64,000 nt of DNA from Streptomyces antibioticus (lineage in GTDB: Bacteria > Actinomycetota > Actinomycetes > Streptomycetales > Streptomycetaceae). Of the stretch, positions 9,752 to 18,636 are shown one piece after another (position 1 is the first letter of the stretch; every line of letters starts with the position of its first letter). The notes under the pieces were generated by a model. That model worked only from the letters and a program-made list of their open reading frames with translations, did not search any database and was not told the DNA's origin. The position numbers and the translations under genes were made by a program. The stretch spans positions 1 through 64,000 of the forward strand of contig NZ_KQ948433.1 in assembly GCF_001514065.1 (NCBI RefSeq), read 5' to 3'.

Positions 9752-9925
9752 TCAGCTCCAGGGGTGGGTGTCGTCCGTGGAGGAGCCGTCGTCGGCCGGT
9801 ACGCCCGCCGTCCGCTGCGGGTGCGCCGCGGTCTCGGCCGCCACCGCGCCCAGGAGAGCGGCGACCGCGGTGATGACGACGGCGGCCCTCATGGCCTTCA
9901 CGACCTCTGCGCGGTTGCTGTTCAT
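9752..9925 (-). CDS. Small single-helix membrane or secreted peptide, DDTHPWS tail
   Basis: A 57-codon gene with an excellent ribosome site (GGAAGGAAG five bases before ATG 9925). The product starts MNSNRAEVVKAMR, has one hydrophobic stretch (AAVVITAVAALLGAVAA, residues about 14-30) and an extracellular-looking hydrophilic tail ending DDTHPWS. It is homologous to the 64-residue peptide at 42674-42868 (tail NDTTDPWT), and the two share an upstream element. No function is recognised. The basic N-terminus, single helix and short conserved C-terminus suit a membrane-anchored or exported signal peptide. The regulator downstream at 9540 is a possible partner. This is inference from layout only. Confidence 0.7.
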   Translation of the reverse strand: MNSNRAEVVKAMRAAVVITAVAALLGAVAAETAAHPQRTAGVPADDGSSTDDTHPWS

Positions 9926-9961
9926 GGTGGCTTCCTTCCGTTCCCTCGGCTCTCTGCCGGA

Positions 9962-10029
9962 CCACTGGAAGGAAAGCTAATAGTCACGGCAATCACGTCA
10001 CTTTGACGCTGCTATCCCCCACGGATAGC
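9962..10029 (-). promoter_or_regulatory. Promoter/operator of the small peptide gene, shared with the 42.9-kb locus
   Basis: Read on the minus strand, this contains the inverted repeat GCTATCC-N5-GGATAGC (10011-10029), then GCGTCAAAG, then about 18 bases to a TATTAG -10-like box, then TTCCTTCCAG. The same elements in the same order and spacing precede the homologous peptide at 42.9 kb (CTATC-N7-GATAG, GCGTCAAAG, TCCTAA, TTCCCTTCCAG). The distance to the start codon is also nearly equal (about 87 and 84 bases). The conservation outside coding sequence suggests a common activator or repressor. Confidence 0.65.
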
Positions 10030-10099
10030 CGGCCGTGGCGTGCGCGGCGTCCCCGGTGGCGGGACGGTCCGCCAGACACCGCTGGTCACAGCAGAACAG

Positions 10100-10147
10100 C
10101 CGCAGTGGCTGTGACTGACGCTTCGTCGTCAGTCACAGCCACTGCGG
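10100..10147 (-). terminator. Perfect 21-bp hairpin after panD
   Basis: Bases 10100-10120 (beginning CCGCAGTGGCTGTGACTGAC) are repeated inversely at 10127-10147 around a 6-base CTTCGT loop. It sits 28 bases after the end of panD on the minus strand and should terminate the NRPS-panD transcript before the peptide promoter. Confidence 0.8.
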
Positions 10148-10175
10148 TACGCCTTTCCTGGGCGTCGTCCGCCGC

Positions 10176-10595
10176 TCAGGCTCTTACGGCCTGGGGGCTC
10201 CGCTGCTGGTCCGAACCCGGCACCGGCTCGGAAGGGTCGGTGCCGAGCGCCTTGACCCGATTTCGCGCATCGACATGGACCACTCGCGGCTGGAACGTCC
10301 GGGCGTCGGCGTCTGCCAACTGCGCGTAGCTGAGCAGGATCACAAGGTCGCCCGGGTGGACGAGATGGGCTGCCGCCCCGTTGATCCCGATGACTCCGGA
10401 CCCGCGTTCGCCTTCGATGACATATGTCTCCAGGCGGGCACCGTTGGTGATGTCGACGATGTGCACCTGTTCACCGGGCAGCAGGTCGGCCGCGTCCAGC
10501 AGGTCGGCGTCGATGGTCACCGATCCGACGTAGTGGAGATCGGCCTGGGTCACCGTGGCCCTGTGGATCTTGGACTTGAACATGGTGCGCATCAT
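10176..10595 (-). CDS. panD: Aspartate 1-decarboxylase
   Basis: A 139-residue pyruvoyl enzyme starting MMRTMFKSK, with AAGGGAG six bases before the ATG. The self-cleavage site is the Gly-Ser in YVGSVTID; the new N-terminal Ser becomes the pyruvoyl group. The conserved [17 protein letters not shown] block follows. PanD makes beta-alanine from L-aspartate, normally for coenzyme A, in the cytosol. A copy directly behind an NRPS, in the same transcription unit and without panB or panC, suggests a dedicated beta-alanine supply for the peptide, or extra pantetheine for carrier domains. The C-terminal 25 residues are a poorly conserved tail. Confidence 0.95.
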   Translation of the reverse strand: MMRTMFKSKIHRATVTQADLHYVGSVTIDADLLDAADLLPGEQVHIVDITNGARLETYVIEGERGSGVIGINGAAAHLVHPGDLVILLSYAQLADADARTFQPRVVHVDARNRVKALGTDPSEPVPGSDQQRSPQAVRA

Positions 10596-10691
10596 TCAGT
10601 GCTCCCTTGATCTGGAAAGGATGTAACGGGCGATGGCAGATGCGGGGCCGCATGCGACGGTGGAGGGCGACACGACGGCTCGCGCGCAGTC

Positions 10692-13600
10692 CTAGTGGTC
10701 GGTCGCCGGCTCCCCGGCTTTGGCCCTCTCATGGATTGCCTCAGTGATCTTCGCGACAAGGGCCGCGAGTTCACCGGCGTGGGGCGGATGGACCATGTCG
10801 TGGTGGTTGCCCGGCACCGGCACCTGATGTATCTCACCGTGAGTGAACGTTTTCCATACGCCGGGGTCCACGTCCGGGCTGTTCAGCGTCGGATGGCTCT
10901 CGGAAACGGTCATGAGGTAGATGTCCGCGGTGACCACCGCTTCGGGGCGGTAGCGGCCGGAGGCAGCGATGTTCGCCCGCGCCACAGCCACCATGCGGCG
11001 GACCGCTGTGGACTCCACCCGCTCAGGCAGTTTGCCCACCCGGTGGGACTGCCGGACCAGCGCTGCGATGAGTTCGTCGTCGTCGAGTGATTCCACCTCG
11101 TCGGTCGGCAGGCCCACTTCGGTACCGAGCCGAGACAGGACATCCTCGTCGTCGTCCGGTCCTGACCTGCCCGGTGTCGGAGCGTCCAGCAGTATCAGCG
11201 CGTCGACCGGGCGGCCGGCCCGCTCCGACTGCGCCGCCATCTCCAACGCGACGAGGCCACCGAAGGACCAGCCTGCCAGTACCCGGGGCCCCAGGGGCTG
11301 GACCTTCTCGATCTCGGCCAGGTACCGCCGAGCCATCTCCTCGACCGTGGCCAGGGGATTCTCATCGGTGTTGTAGCCGACGGCCTCGACACCGTAGACG
11401 GTCAGCTTCCCTTCCAGCTCCCGGCCCAGGTGGATGTAGGAGCTGACGCCGCCGCCGCCCGGGTGGACCAGGAACAGTGGGCTGCCGGATTCCGCCGGCC
11501 CGGCGGCCAGTGGGACGAGCAGCTCGTCCGCGACAGCCGACACGTGCGGCAGCGCCGCGCACAGTCCCTCGATGGTCGGTGTGCGGAAGAACGTGCTGAG
11601 CGGCACGCTCACGCCCAGCTCCCGCCGTACGGCCTCGACCAGCTCGAACGCGTTCAGGGAGTTGCCACCGGCAGCGAAGAAGTCGTCGTGCACACCGACG
11701 GGCGAACGACCCAGGACCCGTTCACAGATCGAGGTCACCCGAAGCTCGAGGGCGTCCCTGGGAGCAACGGATTCCGTACTGCCCGACCGGTCGGGCTCGG
11801 GAAGTCGCTTGCGGTCCACCTTGCCGTTCGAGGACAGCGGCATCTCATCCACCGTGACGAGGTCGGCCGGCACCATGTACTGGGGCAGGCGGTCCCGCAT
11901 GAAGCGTCGCAGACCGGCCTCGTCGGGCTGATCACGCCAGGAGACATAGCCGGCCATCCGTGTTCCCAAGCCGTCGCCCACCGTCGTCACCGCTGCGCGG
12001 GCCACGGCGGGGTATCGCTGAAGCACCGCCTCGATCTCGCCCAACTCGATGCGGTAGCCCCGGATTTTGACCTGGGTGTCCTCTCGGCCCACGAACTCGA
12101 GCGTTCCGTCCGAGCGCCACCGTGCCAGATCACCCGTCCGGTAGAGGCGCTCCCCGGTACCGAACGGATCCGGGACGAACCGCTCGGCGGTGAGACCGGG
12201 TCGGCCCGCGTAACCGCGAGCGACACCAGCGCCACCGATGAGCAGTTCACCGACCGCGCCCATCGGCATGAGTCTCAACTCGTTGTCGGCCACGTACATC
12301 CGGGTGTTGGCGATCGGTCGGCCGATGGGGACCGGATCTGTCCCCGCCTGCGGGACGACGTGGTGGAGTGACGCGTAGGCAGTGGTCTCCGTAGGGCCGT
12401 AGAAGTTCCACAGCCGGGAGACTCGTGGCGCCAGCGCGGCGGCGAGCTCCGTGGACATGGCCTCCCCACCGGACACGGCCTGCAGCTTGCCCCCCGCCCA
12501 ACCGCTCACCAGGAGCAGATGCCACGTGGCGGGCGTCGCCCCCAGCACGGTCACCGCCGACGTGGCCAGCACCCGCGCGAGGCCTGCCCCGTCCGATGCC
12601 GTCTCCTGATCGACGACCACGACGCGCGCACCGCACATGAGCGGCACGAACAACTCCAGCACGCAGATGTCGAAGGCGATCGTGGTGATCGAGCAGAACA
12701 CGTCCTGGTCGGACGTCTCGAGTCTGCGAGCGGTGTCCAGGACGAAGTTGACCAGTCCGCGGTGGGTGACCATGACGCCCTTGGGACGTCCGGTCGTGCC
12801 CGATGTGTAGATGTGGTAGGCGACGTCGTCCATCGCGAGCGGTGCCGCCAGCGGCAGCTCATGTGTCGCGTCGGCGGGCAGCGCCTGGCCGACCTCGATG
12901 ACGCGGACGTTCGCGCCGAGCCCGAGCGAATCGACGTGTGCGGGCCGACCCACGACAAGCTCGGCTCCGCTGTCGGCCAGCATGAAGTCGAGTCTGTCCC
13001 GCGGATAGGTCGGCTCCAGAGGCAGGTAGGCCGCACCGGCCTTGTGGACCGCGAGCAGGGCCACCACCATGTCCGGCGACCGCTCGACCAGCACCGCGAC
13101 CGGCGCTCGCTGACCGGCTCCCGCGGCGCGCAGCGTGACCGCCAGCGCGGAGGACCGCTCGGCCAGCTGGGCGTAGGTCAACTCCTGTCCGTCAAGACCG
13201 CGCAAGGCGATCGCGTGGGGCGTACGCACGGCCTGCTCGTCGATGAGATCGTGGACGAAGCGCGTCGGCTCATGCCGCGTCGAGTTGTTCTGCTCTGCGA
13301 GCAGCAGTCGCTTCTCTTCGGGAGTGAGTACGTCGAGATCCCCGACCCGGGTCTCCGGCCGGCGCACCACCTCGGCGAGCAGCTGTTGGTACTGCTCGGC
13401 GAATCTTGCGATGGTCTGCGCTTCGAAGAGCTCCGTCGCGTAGCAGATCAGGACCTCCATGTGCCGGCCCCGCGTCACCACCGTGACTTCCAAGTCGAAG
13501 CGTGCTTGGTCCGTCCGGCTTTGCAGTGGACGGACCGTCACCTGCGGGAGGGTCAGCCAGGAGCTCTGTTCCTCGACTTGGTTGAACATCAGCTGGAACA

Positions 13601-14705
13601 GCGGGTTGCGGCTCAGGTCACGCTCCGGCCGAAGCTCGTCGACGAGCATGTCGAACGGCACCGCCTGGTGTTCGTAAGCGTCCAGCGCCGTCGCCCGGAC
13701 CCGGGAGAGGAGCTCCGCGAACGTCGGGTTTCCGTCGATGTCGGTGCGCAGCGCCACTGTGTTGACGAAGAACCCGATCAACGGTTCCGTCTCGGGGAGC
13801 GTCCGTCCGGACATCGGCACCCCGACCGTCACGTCGCTGCTGCCGGTGTGCCGGGACACCAGGGCGGTGAAGGCCGCGAACAACACCATGAACGGCGTCA
13901 CATGGTGCTTTTGTGAGAGTTCCCGCACACCGTCGGCGACCGCGGGATCGATGGTGTGGGAGAGCCGCTCCCCCTGACCGCCACGGACCGCGGGCCGTGG
14001 GTGGTCGGTGCGCAGTTCGGTTTCGCCGGCTCCGGCAAGCCTTCGTCGCCAGTGCTCCACCTCTCCCGTCATCTCAGCGGAGTCGAGCTGCTGGGAGATC
14101 AGGTGGGCGTAGTCACTGAACTGCATCGGCAACGGCGTTAGCGCTGGGCGGCTTTCGTCGAGGAACGCGGCATAGGCCTGCGAAAGTTCCGACCAGAGGA
14201 TCTTCATCGAGGCGGCATCCACGGCGATGTGGTGCACGACCACTGTGAACAGGTATCGGTGGGTCGGCAGTTGCGTCAGACGTGCGCGCATCCAGGGACC
14301 GTTGGCCAGATCGAAAGGCCGCTTGACGTCCAAGTCGCTCAGCCGATGGGCCTCTTCGTACGCCGGGCCTGGGGCCATGTCCCGAAGATCGGTCTGCAGG
14401 AGGTGGATCGTCGAGACCGGTTCGGCACGCAGCAACGGCCCTTCGGCCGCGTCCTCCACCACCCGGGAGCGCAGGATACTGTGCCGCTCCACGACCAGCT
14501 CGAACGCCGCCTGGAACGCCGCGGTGTCGAGCGGGCCGCACAGCTCGAACGTCTGCGTCATGTTGTACTCGACCAGCTCGGGGCGAAGGTGTCCGAGCAG
14601 CCAGACGCGTCGCTGGACCGCAGACAGCGGCGCGTCCGCGACGGTGGACGCCTCGTTCAGCTGTACCGCGTCCAGATCTCTTTCCTCAGGCGGGCTCGTC
14701 GTCAT
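10692..14705 (-). CDS. Single-module NRPS, C-A-T-TE
   Basis: A 1337-residue protein with GAAAGGAC eight bases before the ATG. Domains: condensation about 26-455 (HHIAVDA at 158-164, with the usual final Gly replaced by Ala); adenylation about 475-970 ([11 protein letters not shown] near 631); carrier about 975-1045 (AGGNSL, Ser near 1015); thioesterase about 1060-1330 (GWSFGG, Ser near 1146; [14 protein letters not shown] near the end). Specificity residues by eye are D-I-L-G-V-G-F-A-Y, which I do not recognise; the leading Asp fits an alpha-amino acid. It would accept a peptide in trans, add one residue and release the chain. A paralogous module was deleted at 300-988. panD lies 96 bases downstream and is probably co-transcribed. 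Confidence 0.95.
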   Translation of the reverse strand: MTTSPPEERDLDAVQLNEASTVADAPLSAVQRRVWLLGHLRPELVEYNMTQTFELCGPLDTAAFQAAFELVVERHSILRSRVVEDAAEGPLLRAEPVSTIHLLQTDLRDMAPGPAYEEAHRLSDLDVKRPFDLANGPWMRARLTQLPTHRYLFTVVVHHIAVDAASMKILWSELSQAYAAFLDESRPALTPLPMQFSDYAHLISQQLDSAEMTGEVEHWRRRLAGAGETELRTDHPRPAVRGGQGERLSHTIDPAVADGVRELSQKHHVTPFMVLFAAFTALVSRHTGSSDVTVGVPMSGRTLPETEPLIGFFVNTVALRTDIDGNPTFAELLSRVRATALDAYEHQAVPFDMLVDELRPERDLSRNPLFQLMFNQVEEQSSWLTLPQVTVRPLQSRTDQARFDLEVTVVTRGRHMEVLICYATELFEAQTIARFAEQYQQLLAEVVRRPETRVGDLDVLTPEEKRLLLAEQNNSTRHEPTRFVHDLIDEQAVRTPHAIALRGLDGQELTYAQLAERSSALAVTLRAAGAGQRAPVAVLVERSPDMVVALLAVHKAGAAYLPLEPTYPRDRLDFMLADSGAELVVGRPAHVDSLGLGANVRVIEVGQALPADATHELPLAAPLAMDDVAYHIYTSGTTGRPKGVMVTHRGLVNFVLDTARRLETSDQDVFCSITTIAFDICVLELFVPLMCGARVVVVDQETASDGAGLARVLATSAVTVLGATPATWHLLLVSGWAGGKLQAVSGGEAMSTELAAALAPRVSRLWNFYGPTETTAYASLHHVVPQAGTDPVPIGRPIANTRMYVADNELRLMPMGAVGELLIGGAGVARGYAGRPGLTAERFVPDPFGTGERLYRTGDLARWRSDGTLEFVGREDTQVKIRGYRIELGEIEAVLQRYPAVARAAVTTVGDGLGTRMAGYVSWRDQPDEAGLRRFMRDRLPQYMVPADLVTVDEMPLSSNGKVDRKRLPEPDRSGSTESVAPRDALELRVTSICERVLGRSPVGVHDDFFAAGGNSLNAFELVEAVRRELGVSVPLSTFFRTPTIEGLCAALPHVSAVADELLVPLAAGPAESGSPLFLVHPGGGGVSSYIHLGRELEGKLTVYGVEAVGYNTDENPLATVEEMARRYLAEIEKVQPLGPRVLAGWSFGGLVALEMAAQSERAGRPVDALILLDAPTPGRSGPDDDEDVLSRLGTEVGLPTDEVESLDDDELIAALVRQSHRVGKLPERVESTAVRRMVAVARANIAASGRYRPEAVVTADIYLMTVSESHPTLNSPDVDPGVWKTFTHGEIHQVPVPGNHHDMVHPPHAGELAALVAKITEAIHERAKAGEPATDH

Positions 14706-15099
14706 CGGGGTGTCCTTTCAGCTGCGATACCAGATGCCAGCGGGAGATCTGTGAGCGTTTCGGCCATGGCAGGGGTGGTGGAGAGGGCGACGATGAGGTC
14801 ATCAGTGACGCGGGGAGGGGGTCAGGACCGAGCGGTGCCGGGCAAGAAGCTGGGTTGCCTGGACGCCCCTGTCAGCCGCGGACGCGTGCGGGACGTGGGG
14901 CAGGACTCCGGTGTCGAGTGCGGGCGATCATCATCCGGTGGACCCAGGCTAAGCGGGTTCGTCTCCCGGAATCGGCACTCCGGGAGGCACTTCGGTCGGC
15001 ATCATCAGCCTCCCGGTGGTGAGGGGCCCTCCTGACCGGCGCTCGCCCGCCGCGCTTCGTCCGCAGAAGGCGCTGCCGTCACGCCGCTTCGGCGCCGCC
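14706..15099. other. Intergenic region between mbtH and the C-A-T-TE NRPS
   Basis: No convincing gene in these 394 bases. An 8-bp inverted repeat (CTCCCGGA at 14963-14970, TCCGGGAG at 14979-14986, 8-base loop) could end the large minus-strand transcript after MbtH. The remaining 250 bases before the NRPS start probably hold its own promoter, but I see no clear -35/-10 pair. Confidence 0.45.
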
Positions 15100-15306
15100 T
15101 CACGCGGTCCTTGCGATCAGGCTCTTGGGGCGCAGGTCGGTCCAGTTCGCCTCCACCCAGTCCAGGCACTCCTGCCTGCTGGTCGCGGGCAGTGCCACGG
15201 TCCAGCCGGCGGGGACGTCGGCGAAGACGGGCCAGAGGGAGTGCTGCCCCTCGTCGTTGACGAGTACGAGGAACGTGGCGTCGGCGTCGTCGAAGGGGTT
15301 GCTCAT
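15100..15306 (-). CDS. MbtH-like protein (second copy)
   Basis: Start taken at ATG 15306 (MSNPFDDADATF), which has GGAG seven bases upstream; an ATG 24 bases further out lacks a site. The 68 residues include FLVLVNDEGQHSLWP, DVPAGWTV and ANWTDLRPKSL, the MbtH signature. It is the last gene of the large minus-strand run that starts at 37390 and is a likely partner of the nine-domain NRPS. It differs clearly from the copy at 7123-7320, so it is not a recent duplicate. Confidence 0.95.
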   Translation of the reverse strand: MSNPFDDADATFLVLVNDEGQHSLWPVFADVPAGWTVALPATSRQECLDWVEANWTDLRPKSLIARTA

Positions 15307-15459
15307 GACAGGTCTCCGTATTCCGTGCATGGGGGGGTCGGGTGCGCCGCCGGGGTGGTCCGGTGGTCGTCGGTCAGGTCTCGTCGCAGGCCGCCGGCCG
15401 TGCGGGAGGCTCAGGGGGTGAGCGCTTCGAGGACGGTGCGGAGGCCGCGAAGCTCCTCG

Positions 15460-16407
15460 TCATGTCGTTTCTCGCTCCGGGGCGGAAGCGGCCGTCAGCC
15501 GGCCGTAGTCGGATCGTCCGCGGGCCAGTGCCCGCAGCAGACCGGCGTGGAATTCCAGATAGGACCGCTGCTGGATGGGATGCGGTTCGGGCAGCGCCAG
15601 GTGGAGCCGGTGGAGATGGACCGACGCGACCGCCGGGTAGCGATGGTGCTCCGCGTGGTAGTTCGCGTTCCAGATGAAGAACCGCAAGAAGCGGTTGGTC
15701 CGCACGGTCCTGGTGTTCCTCGCGACCTCGGGCACCCCCCACAGTCCGTAGTGCTCGGGCAGGCTCAGCAGGAACATCGCGGGGAACGAGAACACCAGCG
15801 GCAGCCAGTAGGCCACGACCATGGCATGGGGCGCGTGGACGGTGAGACCGGCCGTGAGCACGATCCACACGCTGAGCCCGGCATTGTCCTGGGCTGCCTC
15901 ACGGCGGCGTTCGGCTGTGCTGACGCCGGCGGGGAAACGCCTCTGCCAGCCGCGCAGGATGCCGCGCACCGTACCGGGCCAGAACGGAACGCCGGACAGC
16001 GAGTGCAGATAGGCACGCACGGTGAGGAAGATCTCGGGTGGTTCCGTGTCCCCCTCCACGCCGGTGAACCGGTGATGGATGAGGTGCTGGTGCCGGTAGC
16101 TCGTGAAGTTCAGGAGGATGGGCGTGCTCCACAGCGCCCCTGCGATCCGGTTGCCCCGGCGCGACCTCAGATGGGCGCGGTGCACGCAGTCGTGCGCGGC
16201 GTTGATGAAACCGCCGAGGACGAAGCCCAGGAAGGCCGAGCAGACGAAAGCCCCCCATCCGACGGCCGGTTGGAGCGCCAGGACCGTCACGCCCGCGTAG
16301 GTGGAGAGCACGACGACGGCACGGACGGTGACACGGAGCGGGTCGGCCTTGGACAGGCGGGTCAGTACGGCCCGGTCCAGCCCGCCCCGGTGCGACTTCC
16401 GGGTCAT
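15460..16407 (-). CDS. Membrane fatty-acid desaturase/hydroxylase-type di-iron enzyme
   Basis: ATG 16407 overlaps the ATP-grasp stop by four bases, so it is translationally coupled. The 315-residue protein has the three histidine boxes of membrane di-iron desaturases: HDCVH, HQHLIHH and HAEHH. Hydrophobic segments lie between them (e.g. VTVLALQPAVGWGAFVCSAF and LPLVFSFPAMFLL). Such enzymes desaturate or hydroxylate acyl chains at the inner face of the membrane. No acyl-CoA ligase or starter C domain is obvious nearby, so the substrate may be an amino-acid side chain or the peptide itself. Hydroxylation, desaturation or epoxidation cannot be distinguished from sequence. Confidence 0.85.
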   Translation of the reverse strand: MTRKSHRGGLDRAVLTRLSKADPLRVTVRAVVVLSTYAGVTVLALQPAVGWGAFVCSAFLGFVLGGFINAAHDCVHRAHLRSRRGNRIAGALWSTPILLNFTSYRHQHLIHHRFTGVEGDTEPPEIFLTVRAYLHSLSGVPFWPGTVRGILRGWQRRFPAGVSTAERRREAAQDNAGLSVWIVLTAGLTVHAPHAMVVAYWLPLVFSFPAMFLLSLPEHYGLWGVPEVARNTRTVRTNRFLRFFIWNANYHAEHHRYPAVASVHLHRLHLALPEPHPIQQRSYLEFHAGLLRALARGRSDYGRLTAASAPERETT

Positions 16408-17687
16408 CGCGATGTCTCCCCGAGTGCGCAACGGAAGCCCGCTTCGATGTCCCTGGCCCGCGCTCTGGAACCGGCGAGGACCACGCACTCGGTGGGTTCG
16501 GTGAGGCTGGGGTCATGGCCGATGACCACCAGGCCTTCCCCGCGCCCGGGGTCGAAATGGCGGCCGGTGCGGTCCAGTACGGCGAGCATCTCGGTGAATC
16601 CGGCCGGTGCCACGTCCCGTACGCCGGCGACGACATGGTCGGTGGCGTACTCGGGGCCCAGCAGCCGGTGTCCGAGGGTGTGCAGGGTCAGGCTGCCGCC
16701 CCAGCGGGCGTTCACCTCGTTGAAGAGCAGTTCGCCGTTCTCGGTGAGGATGGCGTCCACGTTGATGTGTCCCCGGTACCCGGTACGGGCCGACAGTTCG
16801 ACGATGCGGGCGGACAGCGCCGCGGCCCGGGCCAGTGTGCTCGGCGGCAGGTCCGCGGGCAGGTCGAGCCCGGCCCAGACCAGCTCCCGCGCGTCGGGAT
16901 CATGGTGCGGGCGACGGCGGATGGTGCCGCTGTTGAGGAGCTCCGCCCGGCCATCCTCGCCGATGACGTACTCCAGGAAGATGCTGCACACCGCGGGGTG
17001 GTACGTCTCGACGACCATCGCGGGGTTGTCGGCGTCGAAGAGTTCGCGCCACAGCCCCTCCGCGAGGGTGGTGATGCTGCCGTTCAGTACGCGGGTGTCG
17101 CGATTGCCGGGCAGCGGGGCGCTGCCGTCCGTCGTGAGCGCGATGTTTCCCCGGCCCCCGCTGTCGTCGTCACGTTTGACCACGACGATGCCCGTACGGG
17201 GAAGGTGCCGTTCGACGGCCGCGGCGAGCGCTCCGGGTCCCGTCACCACGGATCCTTCGGGCACCGGCAGTCCCGCGCCCACGGCGAGCCGGCGGAAGTG
17301 GGTCTTGCGGTTCAGCAGGACAGGCCCGTCCTGGGCGGCGAACCGGTCGGCGGCGGTCTGGGCGAGGCCGAGCCTGCTGCCGAGTTCGGCCACGCCGGGG
17401 GTGAAGATCGCGGGCATCAGTTCCCACGACCGCGGATCGGCGACCTGCGGACGCAGTCGGTCGATGAGCTTCTTGGACGTCAGCACCTCGTCGGTGACGA
17501 TGTCGTCCGCCACCACGGTGCGCAGGTCCTCCCGGCGCATACCGAGCACGCGGCAGACGTAGGCGCCGAAGACCTCGTCGATGGGGATGGGACTCACCAC
17601 GACGTCGCCCGGCTGTGCCAGCCACAGCTGGCGGTACACCGATCTCGTGGTGTCGGCGCCGATGTTCAGCACGATCAGTTTCGGCAT
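16404..17687 (-). CDS. PreATP-grasp / ATP-grasp peptide ligase, PGM1-like
   Basis: A 427-residue protein. The N-terminal part (MPKLIVLNIGAD and SVYRQLWLAQPGDVVVSP) resembles the preATP-grasp domain of PGM1, the pheganomycin peptide ligase. The ATP-grasp core follows, with GIVVVKRDDDSGGRGN near residue 166 and LLFNEVNARWGGSLTLH near 322. PGM1 joins a nonproteinogenic amino acid to the N-terminus of a peptide through an acyl-phosphate. Within this operon it may attach a separately made residue to the NRPS product, or make a dipeptide precursor. It lies 13 bases after the tyrosine-hydroxylase-like gene and overlaps the desaturase. Confidence 0.78.
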   Translation of the reverse strand: MPKLIVLNIGADTTRSVYRQLWLAQPGDVVVSPIPIDEVFGAYVCRVLGMRREDLRTVVADDIVTDEVLTSKKLIDRLRPQVADPRSWELMPAIFTPGVAELGSRLGLAQTAADRFAAQDGPVLLNRKTHFRRLAVGAGLPVPEGSVVTGPGALAAAVERHLPRTGIVVVKRDDDSGGRGNIALTTDGSAPLPGNRDTRVLNGSITTLAEGLWRELFDADNPAMVVETYHPAVCSIFLEYVIGEDGRAELLNSGTIRRRPHHDPDARELVWAGLDLPADLPPSTLARAAALSARIVELSARTGYRGHINVDAILTENGELLFNEVNARWGGSLTLHTLGHRLLGPEYATDHVVAGVRDVAPAGFTEMLAVLDRTGRHFDPGRGEGLVVIGHDPSLTEPTECVVLAGSRARARDIEAGFRCALGETSR

Positions 17688-17700
17688 TTCCTCTCCTCTC

Positions 17701-18636
17701 TCACGGCCTGATGAGCCCCGTCGCCAGGCCGGCGGCGCCGAGAACGATGTCGATCAGTTCCTGGTCGCCGGTCAGTTCCGCCCAGGCGGCGGGGTCGGCC
17801 GGGGTGGACGACTCGTACGCGGCGGCTGCGGGGTACAGGCCGTTGGAGGCGATATCGATGGCCACGGCCTTGCACCGGCGCAGCAGTTGGCTGAGCACCT
17901 CGTGGGCGGAGACGGGTGCACGCGAGGTGAGGAAGTAGTGGTCGAACAGCGCCGACCAGACTCTCGGCTGATGAGCCGCCGGGTTGTCGACGAGGTGTTG
18001 CAGCAGCGAACGGCCGTTGGTGACCAGCTTGGCGGCCACGTCCAGGTGGATGCGGTGGCACAGCTCGATCTCGCTGGTCAGGGCGGCGCGCTCGGCCGTG
18101 GTCACCGGTGGGACCCGCCGACCACGGAAGAGGCTGCGCACCGCGGGAAAGTCCGCCGACCAGGTGCCACTGAAGGTGCTGTGGATCCGGTACATGCTGG
18201 GCCGGATGGTCGCGTTGTAGATGGCCTGCGTGCTCGATCCCGTGTAGATCAGCATGGCGCTGTAGGCGCGCACGTACCGGGGGATGACGCGGGACAGCTC
18301 CGCCTGGTCGGCCGCCGGTGATCCGAGCCGGTCCAGGGCCGCCGCGAGCAGGCGCCACAGCAGGGATGAGATGTGGTGGCCGGTGATCCAGCGGAACCAG
18401 AACAACCTCTCCAGCTCGTCCTCGCCGGCTGGTGCGACGCCCAGGTCACCGGCCGCCGCGAGGTCCCGCAGGGCGGAGCAGGCGGCCCGGAGGTCGTCTG
18501 CGGGCGGCTCCTCGGGCAGCCAGGCCACGCCGGGCGGGGGCAGTGTCAGCGGCTCCAGGGCGTAGGGGTAGTCCCCGAAGTCCCACATGCCGGATGTTCC
18601 GGGCAGGGACAGGGCGAGGGCCGCGGTGGTGTTCAT
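17701..18636 (-). CDS. Putative heme-dependent L-tyrosine 3-hydroxylase (LmbB2/Orf13-like)
   Basis: A 311-residue soluble protein, start overlapping the VOC gene stop (ATGA). It begins with a WDFGDYPYALEPL block followed by Pro-rich sequence and has FWFRWITGHHISSLLW near residues 80-95. Length and appearance fit the histidine-ligated heme tyrosine hydroxylases of lincomycin (LmbB2) and anthramycin clusters, as I remember them; I cannot align them here. The strongest support is position: it is coupled to a VOC dioxygenase resembling LmbB1, which cleaves L-DOPA, the product of such hydroxylases. The proposed reaction is L-tyrosine to L-DOPA with peroxide or oxygen. If wrong, it is an unknown all-alpha protein conserved in peptide clusters. 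Confidence 0.55.
   Translation of the reverse strand: MNTTAALALSLPGTSGMWDFGDYPYALEPLTLPPPGVAWLPEEPPADDLRAACSALRDLAAAGDLGVAPAGEDELERLFWFRWITGHHISSLLWRLLAAALDRLGSPAADQAELSRVIPRYVRAYSAMLIYTGSSTQAIYNATIRPSMYRIHSTFSGTWSADFPAVRSLFRGRRVPPVTTAERAALTSEIELCHRIHLDVAAKLVTNGRSLLQHLVDNPAAHQPRVWSALFDHYFLTSRAPVSAHEVLSQLLRRCKAVAIDIASNGLYPAAAAYESSTPADPAAWAELTGDQELIDIVLGAAGLATGLIRP

Noticed and set aside
9537-9965. 142-codon minus-strand frame overlapping the small peptide gene
   Set aside because: Translation is Arg/Gly-rich and motif-free; the peptide frame has the ribosome site, a membrane helix and a homologue.
8426-10006. Plus-strand 526-codon frame opposite the XRE regulator
   Set aside because: Antisense shadow of the regulator; Ser/Arg-rich, no domain, no ribosome site.
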